A stretch of 64,000 bases of DNA. It comes from Taenia hydatigena. Lineage: Eukaryota > Platyhelminthes > Cestoda > Cyclophyllidea > Taeniidae. The DNA is taken from positions 868,001 through 932,000 of the forward strand of contig JADWOT020001577.1 of NCBI GenBank assembly GCA_036345935.2, read 5' to 3'. The notes under the pieces are model-generated. The model was not told where the DNA came from. It worked only from the letters and a program-made list of their open reading frames with translations, and searched no databases. Below, piece by piece: positions 36,420-47,747 of this stretch. Made by a program: the position numbers and the translations under genes. How positions within the stretch are numbered: position 1 is the stretch's first letter; the number at the start of each line of letters is the position of its first letter.

Positions 36420-37500
36420 GCAGTTCATAAATATATGCGCATTTCGCACAGTCTTTTACTTCACTTTTGATTAGAACGGCTAATAATCATCTGAGTATCC
36501 AAGGTCCACGCTCTAAGGCGATTTGACATCAGACAATCCCTTTAGAATGGCAGATACTGTAGCAAACTTTGTGCTCATGGTAATATTTTTGGAGCTTTTG
36601 TAAGCGGATTGAACGCAGACTTCGCCCCATTTGCATTCAATATCCGGTCTCCTGCTCCCCGTAACATAGGAGGATGTCCGGTCCAAGTTGGAGACAACAG
36701 ATTATTCAGGTCACACTGAGTTGTAATCATGTCATCCCTCGTAGCCACCCAGATGGCTGTTGTGCCATCTAATCCAGCTAACACATTTCACAGTTGAGTT
36801 TTAAATTTCGCAAAGAAAAAGGACCTTAAAGTTGTCGAAATGATTCTGAGCAAAGTGGGCCATAATTGTTGTAATTATATAGCCGAACAGAGTGCCCTAC
36901 CCAAGAGTAGGTCTTTTGCAGATGCAATAAGTCGCAATGCAGCCTGGTTACTATCATTTTACACGAGTGAGCAAATGCGTGCAACTCACTTTACATTTGT
37001 AGGCGATGCCGTGAGAAAGTTCTTTCAGTGACGAAATGTAAATTAACAACAGCTGATTATTCTGTTGTTGAACGGTAGTGTGTAACATCACTGGTCAATT
37101 CATACACGTCATTTAATACAGCACCCTGCATGATATCACAAGGCTATCATTCTGAGATTCTGTGTTAAAACGCATTGCACCTCTCTGCATTGCAATCACT
37201 AACCATGCGTGCGTATGCTCAAATCTTCAAAAACACACTAGACCAGATTCCAAATTGTGTTTTGGATCTTTCATCACGATCAGTTCCATTCTGATCCCTC
37301 CTGCCCCCACCGAATAGGAACACGTTGAGTTGACATTTTAACTTTCCTTCGATACTCCTTTCCTTCTGTTGGGTAAAAGCAAAGTTGTCGTGATGATACA
37401 GCATCGTGATATTTACTTCATGGATCCATTCCGAGTGCATTGAAAAGTTGTCGAATGAGATAAGGATAGAGGTAATTGGCCTAACCAAACGCAATGCTGA
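36420..37500 (+). repeat. orphan 3' end and downstream cassette of a lost zinc-finger gene
   Basis: The stretch TTCATAAATATATGCGCATTT, continuing with CGCACAGTC, matches the poly(A) region of A and E, and homology continues into the downstream cassette. No finger-coding DNA precedes it. A family member was therefore deleted here or only its 3' flank was copied. Confidence 0.55.
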
Positions 37501-38550
37501 AAAAACATGCGTTTGGAAGCTCTACGCGCCTGTTTAAGAACTTATTTATGGACCCACAAGTAGCGAGTTGCTCAATCCATTCCTCACCTTACACCTTGGG
37601 AGTCAGTCATCACCCTGCTTTCAGTTTTTGTGGATCAGCTTAAGACATCTTGTCAATACTAAAGCAACCTTATGATGGAAGAGTTTATAAAGGTGAGTGC
37701 TACTTTATGTTTACAAATTTCAAGATATAACAGATTCTCGGAGGCGTCAGCATAGAGCTATTTAGATAATGGATGATTCAATTGTTTGCGAGCCACCAAT
37801 TTTCCGGCACTGGATAGTGATCAACAGTTTTGCTCGTTGTTCGCAAAGAAGTGCCTTTATTCCTGTGCGATTTTGCAATGGTTTCGCATGTGCAAATTAT
37901 TCGTTACCAGAAAGGACTGGAAAAGGTGAAGTGGGGTCAACTGAGCAAATATGTGGCCGTCTTTAAGGGCCTTCTCAATTTAAACTCTGCACTGACCAAT
38001 AGTCGCTTGATAGGTAGCTTCACTACCGTACCCACTGCCGTAGTCCCTAGTTAAAATGAACAGACAGCGTGGAACAATTCAACATTGCTGTATTGCGGTG
38101 TTTAAGTGATTGTCTCTTAACAAACTATTACAAAATGAAGAGCGTCGCATCGAGTCCATCTGTCAAGTCGACCGCTGATGTCGGCTGCAATAATGTACTA
38201 AATTTTACAAGCGATGAAAAGTATAGGACAATGGCATTCATATGCTGACAAAGGATTGCAGGTATTGCAATGATTCTTGAAAGCTTCCACTGACGCACAT
38301 TCGCAGGCGTGCATCAGATTAGAGAGTACGTGATCAACCATGGATACGCAGATGCGGGGATACGTGTTGCATCCCAAACCATGCAGCAAAGATCGGTAGA
38401 CTAAAATTAAACTTGTACAGCGGTTGATTTGTCTTTTATGTCACCCAACGAGATAGATCGCTTCTGGTGATTGTTTGTGCATGAGTCCAAATCACTCACT
38501 ATTGACCAATGAGTCGTAGGAGGTCAAACCAATGAGATTCGAGTATGCGA
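37501..38550 (+). repeat. shared upstream cassette of pseudogene C
   Basis: Collinear with 24800-25770 and inverted to 48900-49900. Anchors include TTTAAGGGCCTTCTCAATTT and GCAGATGCGGGGATACGTGT (inverted in B as ACACGTATC-like bases near 49070). No gene is supported. Confidence 0.65.
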
Positions 38551-38558
38551 TATATAAG
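38551..38558 (+). promoter_or_regulatory. TATA box of pseudogene C
   Basis: TATATAAG 49 bases before the ATG, followed by CACTGCTTTCATCGGACG as in B and D. The core promoter is better preserved than the coding region. Confidence 0.6.
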
Positions 38559-38599
38559 GTCAAACAATGCCCACTGCTTTCATCGGACGCCCTCCGACC

Positions 38600-39827
38600 A
38601 TGAAATACGGTAAGATGCCCTTCCAATCCATCTTTGTCAGCATTCATTCTGCCTTTTGTCAGACAGACGCAGTCTTGCTCGAATCCACGCATCATAAATA
38701 ATTAGGCTTTGCTTACACCCACATCAAAATTTATCCCATTCCTATTAGATTTCTCCAGAGAAAGCATTCTGGAGCTGTCGCTTTCCACCCAAACATCTCC
38801 AAAGCCAGCATGCTTTAGTGACAAGGACAAAGAATTCCACAATTGTGGATCGACACACTCCAACTAATTCGCTATGTCCTCGATGCTCTCATCAAATTCA
38901 ACAGCTGCCACATTGAATTCTGCCAACACTTCTTCCACTCCATCGGTAGACTGCTTTGACGTATCAACGGACAGAACCCATCCATGGATGGTCCTACGGA
39001 TGCGGCCTTGCAACCCGATTCTTCATCACCCCTGTCCTCGATCAGTCATATCAAAACGCCTCCACAGATTCATGCTCCACCTGCCAATTCTTACTCTTTG
39101 GTACTGTCTTACCTTCTTCAATACTGTCTTTCAACACTGCCTAGTACACTTGGTCTGCAGACCTCCGACTGCCTTCCCTTGCATCTCAGCATGCCGTCAG
39201 CGATTCTGCTTAGCATAATTGTCAAGTTCAATAGTGCAACTCCTTTTGTCGAACCCAATGATGCTGCCTCCAGTTTACCGAATAGCGGGGTCCCTCAATG
39301 CAATAACAAAGATGCGTTGAGTGACAACGGCAGGAAAAACATCAATATCAACTATCTTACAATTTTCAGTGATGTGAATGATGAGGGAGTAGACGAAGAA
39401 GCGCGACCGAAACGGAAATGCCAGGAGTGTGGAAGGGCATACGAAAGCGCTGCCTCTCTGCATACGCATTTGAAGAATCACTCACTGTCATGGAAATGTC
39501 GCTTTTGTGATAAGGGTGCTCACGCAAATGGCTTCTTCAGGGTCACGAGCGCGCGCACACAGGCGAGAAGCCCTTCGTCTGTTCCACCTGCCAACGCGCC
39601 TTTGCAGATCGTTCGAATCTGCGGGCGCACTTGCAGACACACATGGATGTGAAGCGCTGGCGCTGTCCCCGCTGTGCTGCATCATTTAGCCGTCGCAGTT
39701 TGCTCACCCGACACCTTACGAAGTGACCGTCATCCACTCACGCTACAGAGACCGTTCCAATTGATGTTCCCACCACCACTGTCAATAACACAGCATACGG
39801 CTTCAGTAAAATCAACTCAGTTACTTG
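38600..39827 (+). pseudogene. Snail-like C2H2 zinc-finger pseudogene C
   Basis: Exon 1 (38600-38609, ATGAAATACG), donor GTAAGATG, a 139-nt intron and exon 2 from 38749 are preserved. The spliced start codes MKYDFSRESILELS, with the eh1 Ile replaced by Arg. A TAA at 38865 follows 42 codons. The middle of the protein lies in another frame, so an indel follows. One base is missing at about 39515, at the start of finger 2 (AAGGGTGC for AAGGNGTGC). The last Cys codon of finger 4 is TGA (39724-39726). Beyond each lesion the family sequence resumes, ending in INSVT and a stop. Finger 1 is intact. At least four separate lesions make this a pseudogene, not an assembly error. Confidence 0.88.
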
Positions 39828-39946
39828 AGAGAAAACGCTGGCGTTTCTTTCTTTCAAAATCTACGCACTGATGGGCTTCAAATTTTAATGACTGATCAAT
39901 TGAATTTACTTATCCAAAAGCGCTTAATTCATGGCAATTCTCAGCA

Positions 39947-39952
39947 AATAAA
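39947..39952 (+). terminator. poly(A) signal of pseudogene C
   Basis: AATAAA in TCAGCAAATAAATGTGCAAA, about 120 bases after the last in-family stop. Confidence 0.65.
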
Positions 39953-39959
39953 TGTGCAA

Positions 39960-41400
39960 AACCATTGCAGAGCCCGTGTTTATACTTCTGGATAATAGAC
40001 AGCGATAGCTTAACTATGATCGAGGAATACGATGGGATGAAGTGGTTGACGCTATTCAATGATGTGCTCTTCCAGCCTAGAGTCAGATCACTTGGGGCGT
40101 GCCCAGATTTGAATGGATTATTCGCAACTGCAACCGCTTGTAATATCTAGTGACGCTGAGGTTTAGAATTGCAATGAGTCACTTATTCATTTCCATTACC
40201 ATCTTCTCACAATTTGCGCAGTTGTCGCCAATTCATCAGTAAGTTATTCCACTTTCGTGGTTCGGGCTTTAAGGCCTGCTGTTGACGCCAGCCTCTACAC
40301 TAAAATAGATGTCATGAAATTAGTAATGATGCCATAAGATTAACAACCTTAAAATCATTTCAACACCGGCTCACCCTGTCACGATGAGTTGATCCACTTG
40401 TGGATGGTTGCTAATTCATTTTGACTCTCTGCAGCACTTGCAATACATTGTCAAATAAAATTGTATACTTTAGTCACCGCTGACTCGGTGAATGCGCGAC
40501 GTCTTTAACCGGGTGGTGGTGAAGGGGAAAAATGCTTTGAATAGACATCGCACATAATGGACATGCTTTGCTGCCACCTATTACACGATTGCCGAAACGT
40601 CTTTTGTGTCGTTACAAAAAAAATTAGACGTGTCATTCGGTCCATGCATAACAAGTTGTGACTTCTCCCCCGCATCATGGGTGAGTCAACCCAAACCCAG
40701 GTGTGTGACAACGGTGTGAGGTAGCCGAAACGGGGAGCACCACAGATGTGGATGGACACGCCAACGGTTTCTCAGGTCACACGAAGTCTTAAACGTACCA
40801 TCACTAGTGGTAACTTTGATAATTATTTTGCAATCTAATCCAACTACTACATTTTGCAATTCAGTGTTGAATTTTTTGAGGGCTATTCGCTTCTAATATC
40901 ATAGGAGGAGTCCGGACGGTGTGGGATGCGATTATTATTAGGTAACGCAGCAAACTACTCTAGCTGAGGGGAAGTCTCTCTGCGAATGCAAAAGTCGCAA
41001 AAAAGTCCAGATTCTATCATACCACGCAAGTTAGCGAAAGCGTGTAATTTATTATGCACAAATAAGAGATGCCGTGAATAGGGTCAGACAGTGACTGAGT
41101 TTGGGTGGACAATGGCCGATTCTCCCCAATTCGAACGATAGTGTGGTTCATCACTTGCCAATTCTCTTAAGCTTTATATTATATCGCTCCAAATAAAATT
41201 GCAGAGGCATTATTCTTGGATCCTCTGTTGAAACGCATTAAATCGCTCTTCACCGCATTGGTATTGCTTTTGCAAAGTTGAACTACTGACCCGAAGCATG
41301 CGCAGTCAAATCTCCAAAACATACACCTGACCACGCTTCTAGCAGTTCTTCTCATTTCAAATGCGAATTCCCTCTCTGCTACTTTAGATTTTAAACAAGA
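39960..41400 (+). repeat. shared downstream cassette of pseudogene C
   Basis: Matches 28050-29640 collinearly. Its outer part (40900-41330) is inverted to 30330-30760 downstream of D. No gene is seen in it. Confidence 0.6.
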
Positions 41401-41929
41401 ATGAAAACTGTACTTCGATGTATAGAATCTGTTTTGGCATCGCTAGCCTTCGGTTGGGTAAAGGCGGTGCCACCATGATGGCACAACATCGTGATGATCG
41501 CTTTATGAAGCTGTTCTAAATGGCACTTCGTCATCCTCTGACTTATGTTAGGTCCTTTTTAGCGCACACGCATGCAGCTATTTCTAATGCAATCAAGCAT
41601 GTACACACCTAAAACCACATGGGTACTCAGCAATGCAGCTCAAACATCTTTCTGCGAAGGAGAAGCAACCGTTCGTAGCAGGTATATCCACTGAAAATAA
41701 GGAAAAGCATTGCTGATGATTTGGCTTTGCTCGTTAGAGTGCAGAAATTTATTTCCGTTGTTTGAAAAGCGAATTCAGGTCAAAAATATGAGGAATTCAG
41801 CTCAAGTCTAACGAAAAATAGTCAAGTCTGGTATATTGAGCATTGTCAAGGCATGTATCTCATCCACCTCCAGCCATTACCATCGCAATCCAACCGAATT
41901 CCAAGCTGTCGCATCTAACATCCGCTTGT

Positions 41930-42900
41930 TTTCCTATTCCTAAAGGGTTATTTTTCGCGTCTTAGTCTATTTCCTTTTCTTGTACACCCAGATCGTTCAT
42001 TTTGCATTGCAGCTCCCACTGGCTTTGATCTTTACGAACAAATTTCTAAATGTTGCTGCAGGCATTCTATTTGGCACGTGAAACTCGACACCTCTACGCA
42101 CTCAGTCTAATTCCACACGAGTAATAACGTTCCTCTGACCAACCTTTCAATGCGTGCACCCCCTTCATTCTTAGTTGGGGTCAACGTACATTGGGTGTCA
42201 ATTGATGACTGTGCGCGTGGTTGTATTCCCCGTCACTTCTCACAGCTGGTGTGTCTTCAACGCAACGACACGAGGTGGTCACATTTCAACGCTGCTGTTT
42301 TTATTCCTTTACCCAGGCTTATTCATCAGGACTAAAGTTGTAACACAGAGAGATACATAAATGAAGTTAGAGCCAATTCAAAGTTTATTTATGCAAATTA
42401 GTGCTAATTGTCGTTTTGTGTTTCAATTCAAAATGAGAACAATCATGTGCGGCCAGATCATTTTCTTTCATTTACGGTGTTTCAATGCACAGATATCACC
42501 AAGAGATCTGCTTGTTTGACAGGGACCTAGTTGCGGCGACACCACTGGTTACCATGGTTTGGCGCTGATGCTCTGGACACTGAGGAGCACGACTTTTGTG
42601 CGTCACATTGCAGGCCAATTGGAAGAGACAGTTTTGTCCAGAGTGGGGTGTTAACTAATGTGATCGGCTGAGGAGTCGATATCAACACCAGTCGTGTAAT
42701 TTAGCGCAAAGGATTTGCCTGCATTTGTGAGGTAAAATCATTTTAATAAGTTGGTGGATGCCAGTGTGCCTGCACTGATTATTAAAGCAAATATCACAGA
42801 CAGCACGACTTTTGGCAAGTGGATTAATGGGGCATTGTAGATACGTAAATAGATCTTTGTATATCTTAGTGTGGCTAGACATCATGTTCCCAACTATTGC
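41930..42900 (+). repeat. tandem repeat of about 1.1 kb, unit 1
   Basis: Collinear with 42940-44100. Anchors are AAATGAAGTTAGA (42359 and 43672), AAGAGATC (42511 and 43784) and the block near 42600/43900. The early part of each unit (42000-42340, 43080-43350) resembles repeat R, including TTGTTGGGGTCAACGCACAT in unit 2. Units are clearly diverged. Confidence 0.55.
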
Positions 42901-42939
42901 AAAATTTTCTGCTTACCCTTAATGTAACAATTTGGGCTA

Positions 42940-44100
42940 TGCTAACCTTTTCTTCGTAGCCGATTTTCTTCCCTTGTGCATCCAGACAGTCTATTTTACA
43001 CTGCGGATCCCGAAACCTGCGATTCTCTCTTACCAGTCGATTTCCATAATCGCGCACACTCGAACTGATTTCGCACGTAGTGAAAAAAAGTTATCCTGAC
43101 CAAATCGGTGATGTGTGCGCCCATCCTCCCCTTTGTTGGGGTCAACGCACATGGAGTCAAGTCGCGAGTTCGCACGTTGCTTTGCTCACCATCACCTCTC
43201 CCACCTGGTGTGTTGTCCATGCTACGGTTGAAGCGGTGACGTGATGACCATTACTCGCCCCTCCCACCATGCCTTGTGCCAGATTTTCATACATCTGGTC
43301 ACTGAATCATTGTGATTAGCATAGCATATGAAATGCAAGAATCTAGAGCTTTTATCACCCATAACTCAGTTTGCTTTCCACCGTCTACCCTCGTATACTG
43401 TTTAAGCCAAAGGAACCTAACTCCTGTTTTGGTGCAAATTCTTTCAATCTTGCTGCAGACAGCGAATGCTTGACGAGGAAGTATAGAGTAGGCAAGACAG
43501 ATACAACATCAAATAGTCTGTTTTAAACATTGACGACATTCACATGAAACTCACCAATGTCCGCTAGCAAGTGCTCCACACAGAGGTATGGGAAAACTTA
43601 TCAATTATGCTTTTAGTTCTTTGCCTGAGCCCTCTCACCCAAGTTATAATTCTTAATAAACAGAAATGCCGAAATGAAGTTAGAATCAGTTTAAAGACTA
43701 GTGAAACAAATCGGAAATCATTTGTTTTTAATTTCCGCATTTTGGCTGAAGGTTGGCTTAAGTGAAAGTCAACGTTCCCGCCTAAGAGATCATTTTCCTT
43801 TGTCTTGAGTCGTTACAACGCACAGGTATCATCAGGGGAGTTGCGGTCTGATGTTGGTGCGCCGACTACTGAGGGCAATGACTTGCGCGTCATGTCGCAG
43901 ACCAATCAGCGGAAGCAGTTTTACCTAGGGTAGTGCGCAAACAAATGAGATTGGGTGAGGAATCAATGCCAACGCCAGTCGTCATTTCGACGGCAGCCAT
44001 TTAATTGCATCTGTGAGACGAACTGAATTATGCTACTTTGCTTGAGATCATGGCGTAAAACATCCTTGAGACATGAGGTCAATACAATTTGCCAGAAATG
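42940..44100 (+). repeat. tandem repeat of about 1.1 kb, unit 2
   Basis: Second unit. Its end (43870-44030) has an inverted counterpart at 18041-18190. No coding frame is conserved between units. Confidence 0.55.
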
Positions 44101-44539
44101 GGACCAACATTCGTGCATTGGATCTCAACAAAACTTCTAGAATTGTGAGGATTGGCAGTTCTAAAAGATGACTCAAGTAAAAGGAGGGTTACACTGGTCT
44201 CCTACCATAGGCTTTTGATTACTCTTATCCACTTGACCGATTTAAGCTCCAAGAAGGAATTGTCTGCAATGTTATTAATTGCTCGGCGCAGTTCACTGGC
44301 AAAGTTGATATTTGTAATTTGGTAGGAGGTGCCTGCGAATAAGTGGGAGGAGGTAAAGAGTGGTGCCGAATGAGCCTAGACAAAAGCCCTAAAGTTAGGT
44401 CACTTCGAACCTTATTACGATACAATTGCTGATTTTTAATTCTGCTAGCTGCATTTGCTGTAAATGCAGTCCCTTAAATCGTTGCAGTAAACCTTGCCGA
44501 CTTTTCTACTGCTTGTTTAACAGTTTACTTTAATACAAC

Positions 44540-45347
44540 TTCATCGCCACAACTTGAATGTGGGTTTAATGAACAAATTCCTTTAGAGAATTTACTTTTT
44601 TATCCTTCCCATCAACCCATGTCCTCGTCCCCTTTTTGCCGATCGGCCAAGTCGAAGCGCTTTTACAGCTTCATGCTCCACCTGTCGATCCTCGTTCCTT
44701 GATAGCGCCCTATGTTCCTTGTCAGTCCCTTCCACAACAGCCTAGTAGAGTTGGCCTGCGAGCCTCCGATTGCCTTCCCTCATATCACTACCTGTTTTCA
44801 AATTTTATGTTCGACATGACGTACGGTGATGCTTCCGACTTCCCGAAGAGTTGGGCTCCTCATTCCACTATTGATGGTGCGATGATTGGCAACGACAAGA
44901 ATAATGACAGCACCATTTCTCCCACAATTTTCGATGATGTAGGCAATGAAGGATTAAATGGATTTGTGCGACCAAAAGGGAAGTGCTGGGAGTGTGTGAG
45001 GACACATAACAGCGATTCCTCCCTGCAATTGCACTGGCAAAGTCATTCACTCTCTTGGAAATGTGGCTTCCGTGGCAAGGCATTTGTGCGCAAACGGAAT
45101 CTTTAAGGTCACGAGCACACGCACATAGGCGAGAAGCTCTTCGTCTGTCCCACCTGCAACACGCCTTTGCCGATCGTTCGAATCTGCTGGCGCATTTGCA
45201 TCATTCAGCTGGAACCTTCTGCTCAATCGACACCTTGCAATATGTCTATTATCCACTCCTGCTACAGCCACAATCACGAATGATATTCCCACCACTTCCT
45301 TAGTCAACACGACATACGACGAAGACACCATCAACTCAACCAATTAA
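44540..45347 (+). pseudogene. Snail-like C2H2 zinc-finger pseudogene A
   Basis: A paralogue lacking exon 1 and the eh1 region; convincing homology starts near 44540. The linker region is followed by finger 1 with all four ligands (CWECVRTHNSD type). Finger 2 has Arg in place of its second Cys and a TAA right after it. A one-base deletion in finger 3 (CCTGCAACACG for CCTGCCAACACG) shifts the frame. About 54 bases covering the end of finger 3 and the start of finger 4 are missing, as in A'. It ends in an NSTN stop that corresponds to NSIT in E. It faces gene B, 2.4 kb away. Confidence 0.8.
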
Positions 45348-45434
45348 GAGGGCACTTCAGTCGCTTTAATTTTTCTAGTCATATTTATGCAATTTACTGT
45401 GTCAAACGCACCTACTTTAGGGCATGTCGAAGCA

Positions 45435-45440
45435 AATAAA
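45435..45440 (+). terminator. poly(A) signal of pseudogene A
   Basis: AATAAA in GAAGCAAATAAATTCATGCA, followed by CGTTTCGCACAGTCTG, nearly the same as in A' and E. Confidence 0.65.
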
Positions 45441-47640
45441 TTCATGCACGTTTCGCACAGTCTGTTTTTTCACTGTTGTGATCAAACAATGGGTAATGAA
45501 CACTTGGTTGGCCGCAAAACATGTGACGAAATGAAACGACACTAGGATCGATTATTTAAATTGGAAGATGCGGTAGTTATTCCTGGTCTCGGAGATGTAC
45601 GGGATTGCAAGTAGTCTGAAACGGTTAAGTTAATCCAAATCGTTCCTTCGAATATGATAGATGGTCCACATCAAATCGACATTAGTTGGCCGCTCCATTT
45701 AGCGTAAAAAAATGAACTTGGAAATCATGCATGGTCGAGTCAACTATAATCCATCACATTTTAAATTTAGAAGCAATTAATTTTGGAACCACAACGAATA
45801 ATTTCAGGCGACTTTGCGCTTTGCTGTTACTATCTCCTCAAAATTAGTATATTCCACGTCGATTGTGCAGTGGATCCTACAATTTTTTGTGGTTTAGGCC
45901 CGTTGGCCTGCTGATCATAATTCCTATTTAACAATTAGCTGCATCCAACCACCAGCGATGCCTTGATGTTAACAAACTTAACATTCTCACGATGTTAGTC
46001 ACTCTGTTGTAAGCCTAATTCAAATTCGTGCTGCACTTGCATTAAATTTTTGAACAATTTTATCAATATATATTTTGATTCTCCTCTAAACTACTGAATG
46101 AGTGATGTCTGTAATGAGATGATGCTGGAAGGAAAGGATGTCTAGAATAATTTCTCTTCCTAATTGACAGGCTTTCAGTCAACTCAAATCCATGTGTGAG
46201 GCAATGCATGCGCTTACTAAACAACGGGTATGTCACAGATGTCAGTCATTGCGCTAACAGGATCTTAGGTCAGGATGTGTTGTAAACATGTTGCATACAA
46301 GTAATCTCTCGCTGCTCCCCCGATAGCTGTTGTGCGATCCAACACCGTCAACATTTTGCAGTTGGTTAATGAGGCTATACCTCTGCACGACTTCAGGACA
46401 AGTGTGAACAAAGCGAAACATAATTCTAGCAGATAGCCAGCCATCTAATGATAACGCTACCGTGGTGACACAGTATCGTGATTATAACTTCGTGAAGCCC
46501 ATCTTAGCACAACTTAGTCATGCTTTTGTGTTGACTCATTTTAGGCCCTCTCTTTACTCGTATGTGATCCTTGCTGTTGCACCTAAGCACGTACACGCCC
46601 TACGTCAAATAGCCGTTAACATGTCTTTAGGTAAATGTTGGCGTTATTTGCCTCTAACCACTGGTTTGCTAAGTTGTGTCACGATATGTATCCCATTCAC
46701 CACCTACCATTGCCATCTCGACTCACCAAAGTCTTAAGCCGCTGCATGTGTCGTTCGTTTATGTTTCGATTCTAGGTCAAATTCTTTTTGGTCTCTAATT
46801 ATTCTTTCCCTTCACAATGTAGAACTCTCCACCGCGCGCTCTAATCTTTTGTACACATTCGACTAAGTTTTTCTGACCAAGCCGCTGATGGGCTTGGAGT
46901 TGACACGCATGAGGTGGAGGCATGGCTTTGCGTGTGGTTCTGCTCCTCCTTACTCCTCCCAACTAGCGTGTCATCTATGTAGGAACACGAGGCGGTGACG
47001 TTCCAATAGTTACCATCTCCACTCCTCCGTCCTCCATGCCAAATTTTCCTGCATCTGATTGCTGCATCAGTGCAGTTGCTGCAGTATGATCAGGGAAATC
47101 AAGAACTTGTGTGAATCACAATTCAAGTTGATTCGATTTACAGTTCTGTCGTCTATCTCTATCAGCTGTTTCGACTAAAGAGGCCAAAATCCTCTTGTGG
47201 CACAGGTTCCTACAGGTAGCCCCACAGAGTTCAGTGTATGGTAAAGTAGCAGAGGTGAAAGTGCACTAATACAAGCAATCTACAACACCATTAGTGAACC
47301 ACTGCTCTGCCAATGTGAACTGTACCAAATCCGGGTCGGTGGCAAAAGCAAAGTGCAAGGTTACATGCGAATGATTCGATGCGATTTAGATAGTTGCTTC
47401 CTCCAGATCCCGAAGGCGAATGTTCTGGTAAAATAGGCCATGCATTACTACATTCGAGGCACCGGTCATGATACGCGAACCTAACCATAGATGACCTGAC
47501 TCTAAGCAAGAACAGGAACAAATTTGATCAAATCGGATTCACAACGGTATAAGCCACTTCGTCCCATCGTACGCTTCGCGACTTCTTTAATAATAGTTGG
47601 CTGTTAATTGATCACAAAGTTAAAAGAGTGACTCTGCAAT
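45441..47640 (+). repeat. third copy of the A-B intergenic block
   Basis: Inverted match to 5480-7840, and collinear with the right arm from 11430 to 12720. Identity is lower (about 85-90%) than between the palindrome arms. It contains repeat R at 46800-47110. No gene is supported. It is the 3' meeting zone of the convergent pair A and B. Confidence 0.8.
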
Positions 47641-47651
47641 GCGTGCATGCA

Positions 47652-47657
47652 TTTATT
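47652..47657 (-). terminator. poly(A) signal of gene B
   Basis: Minus-strand AATAAA about 90 bases past the stop codon of gene B, at the place corresponding to 5442 in the left arm. Confidence 0.65.
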
Positions 47658-47747
47658 TTTCAAAACATTGCTATTATAAATGCAACACGAAATCTTGGAG
47701 CTGATTGCTGTGTAAATTGAGACAGAACAAACATCTGGCGTTTCATC

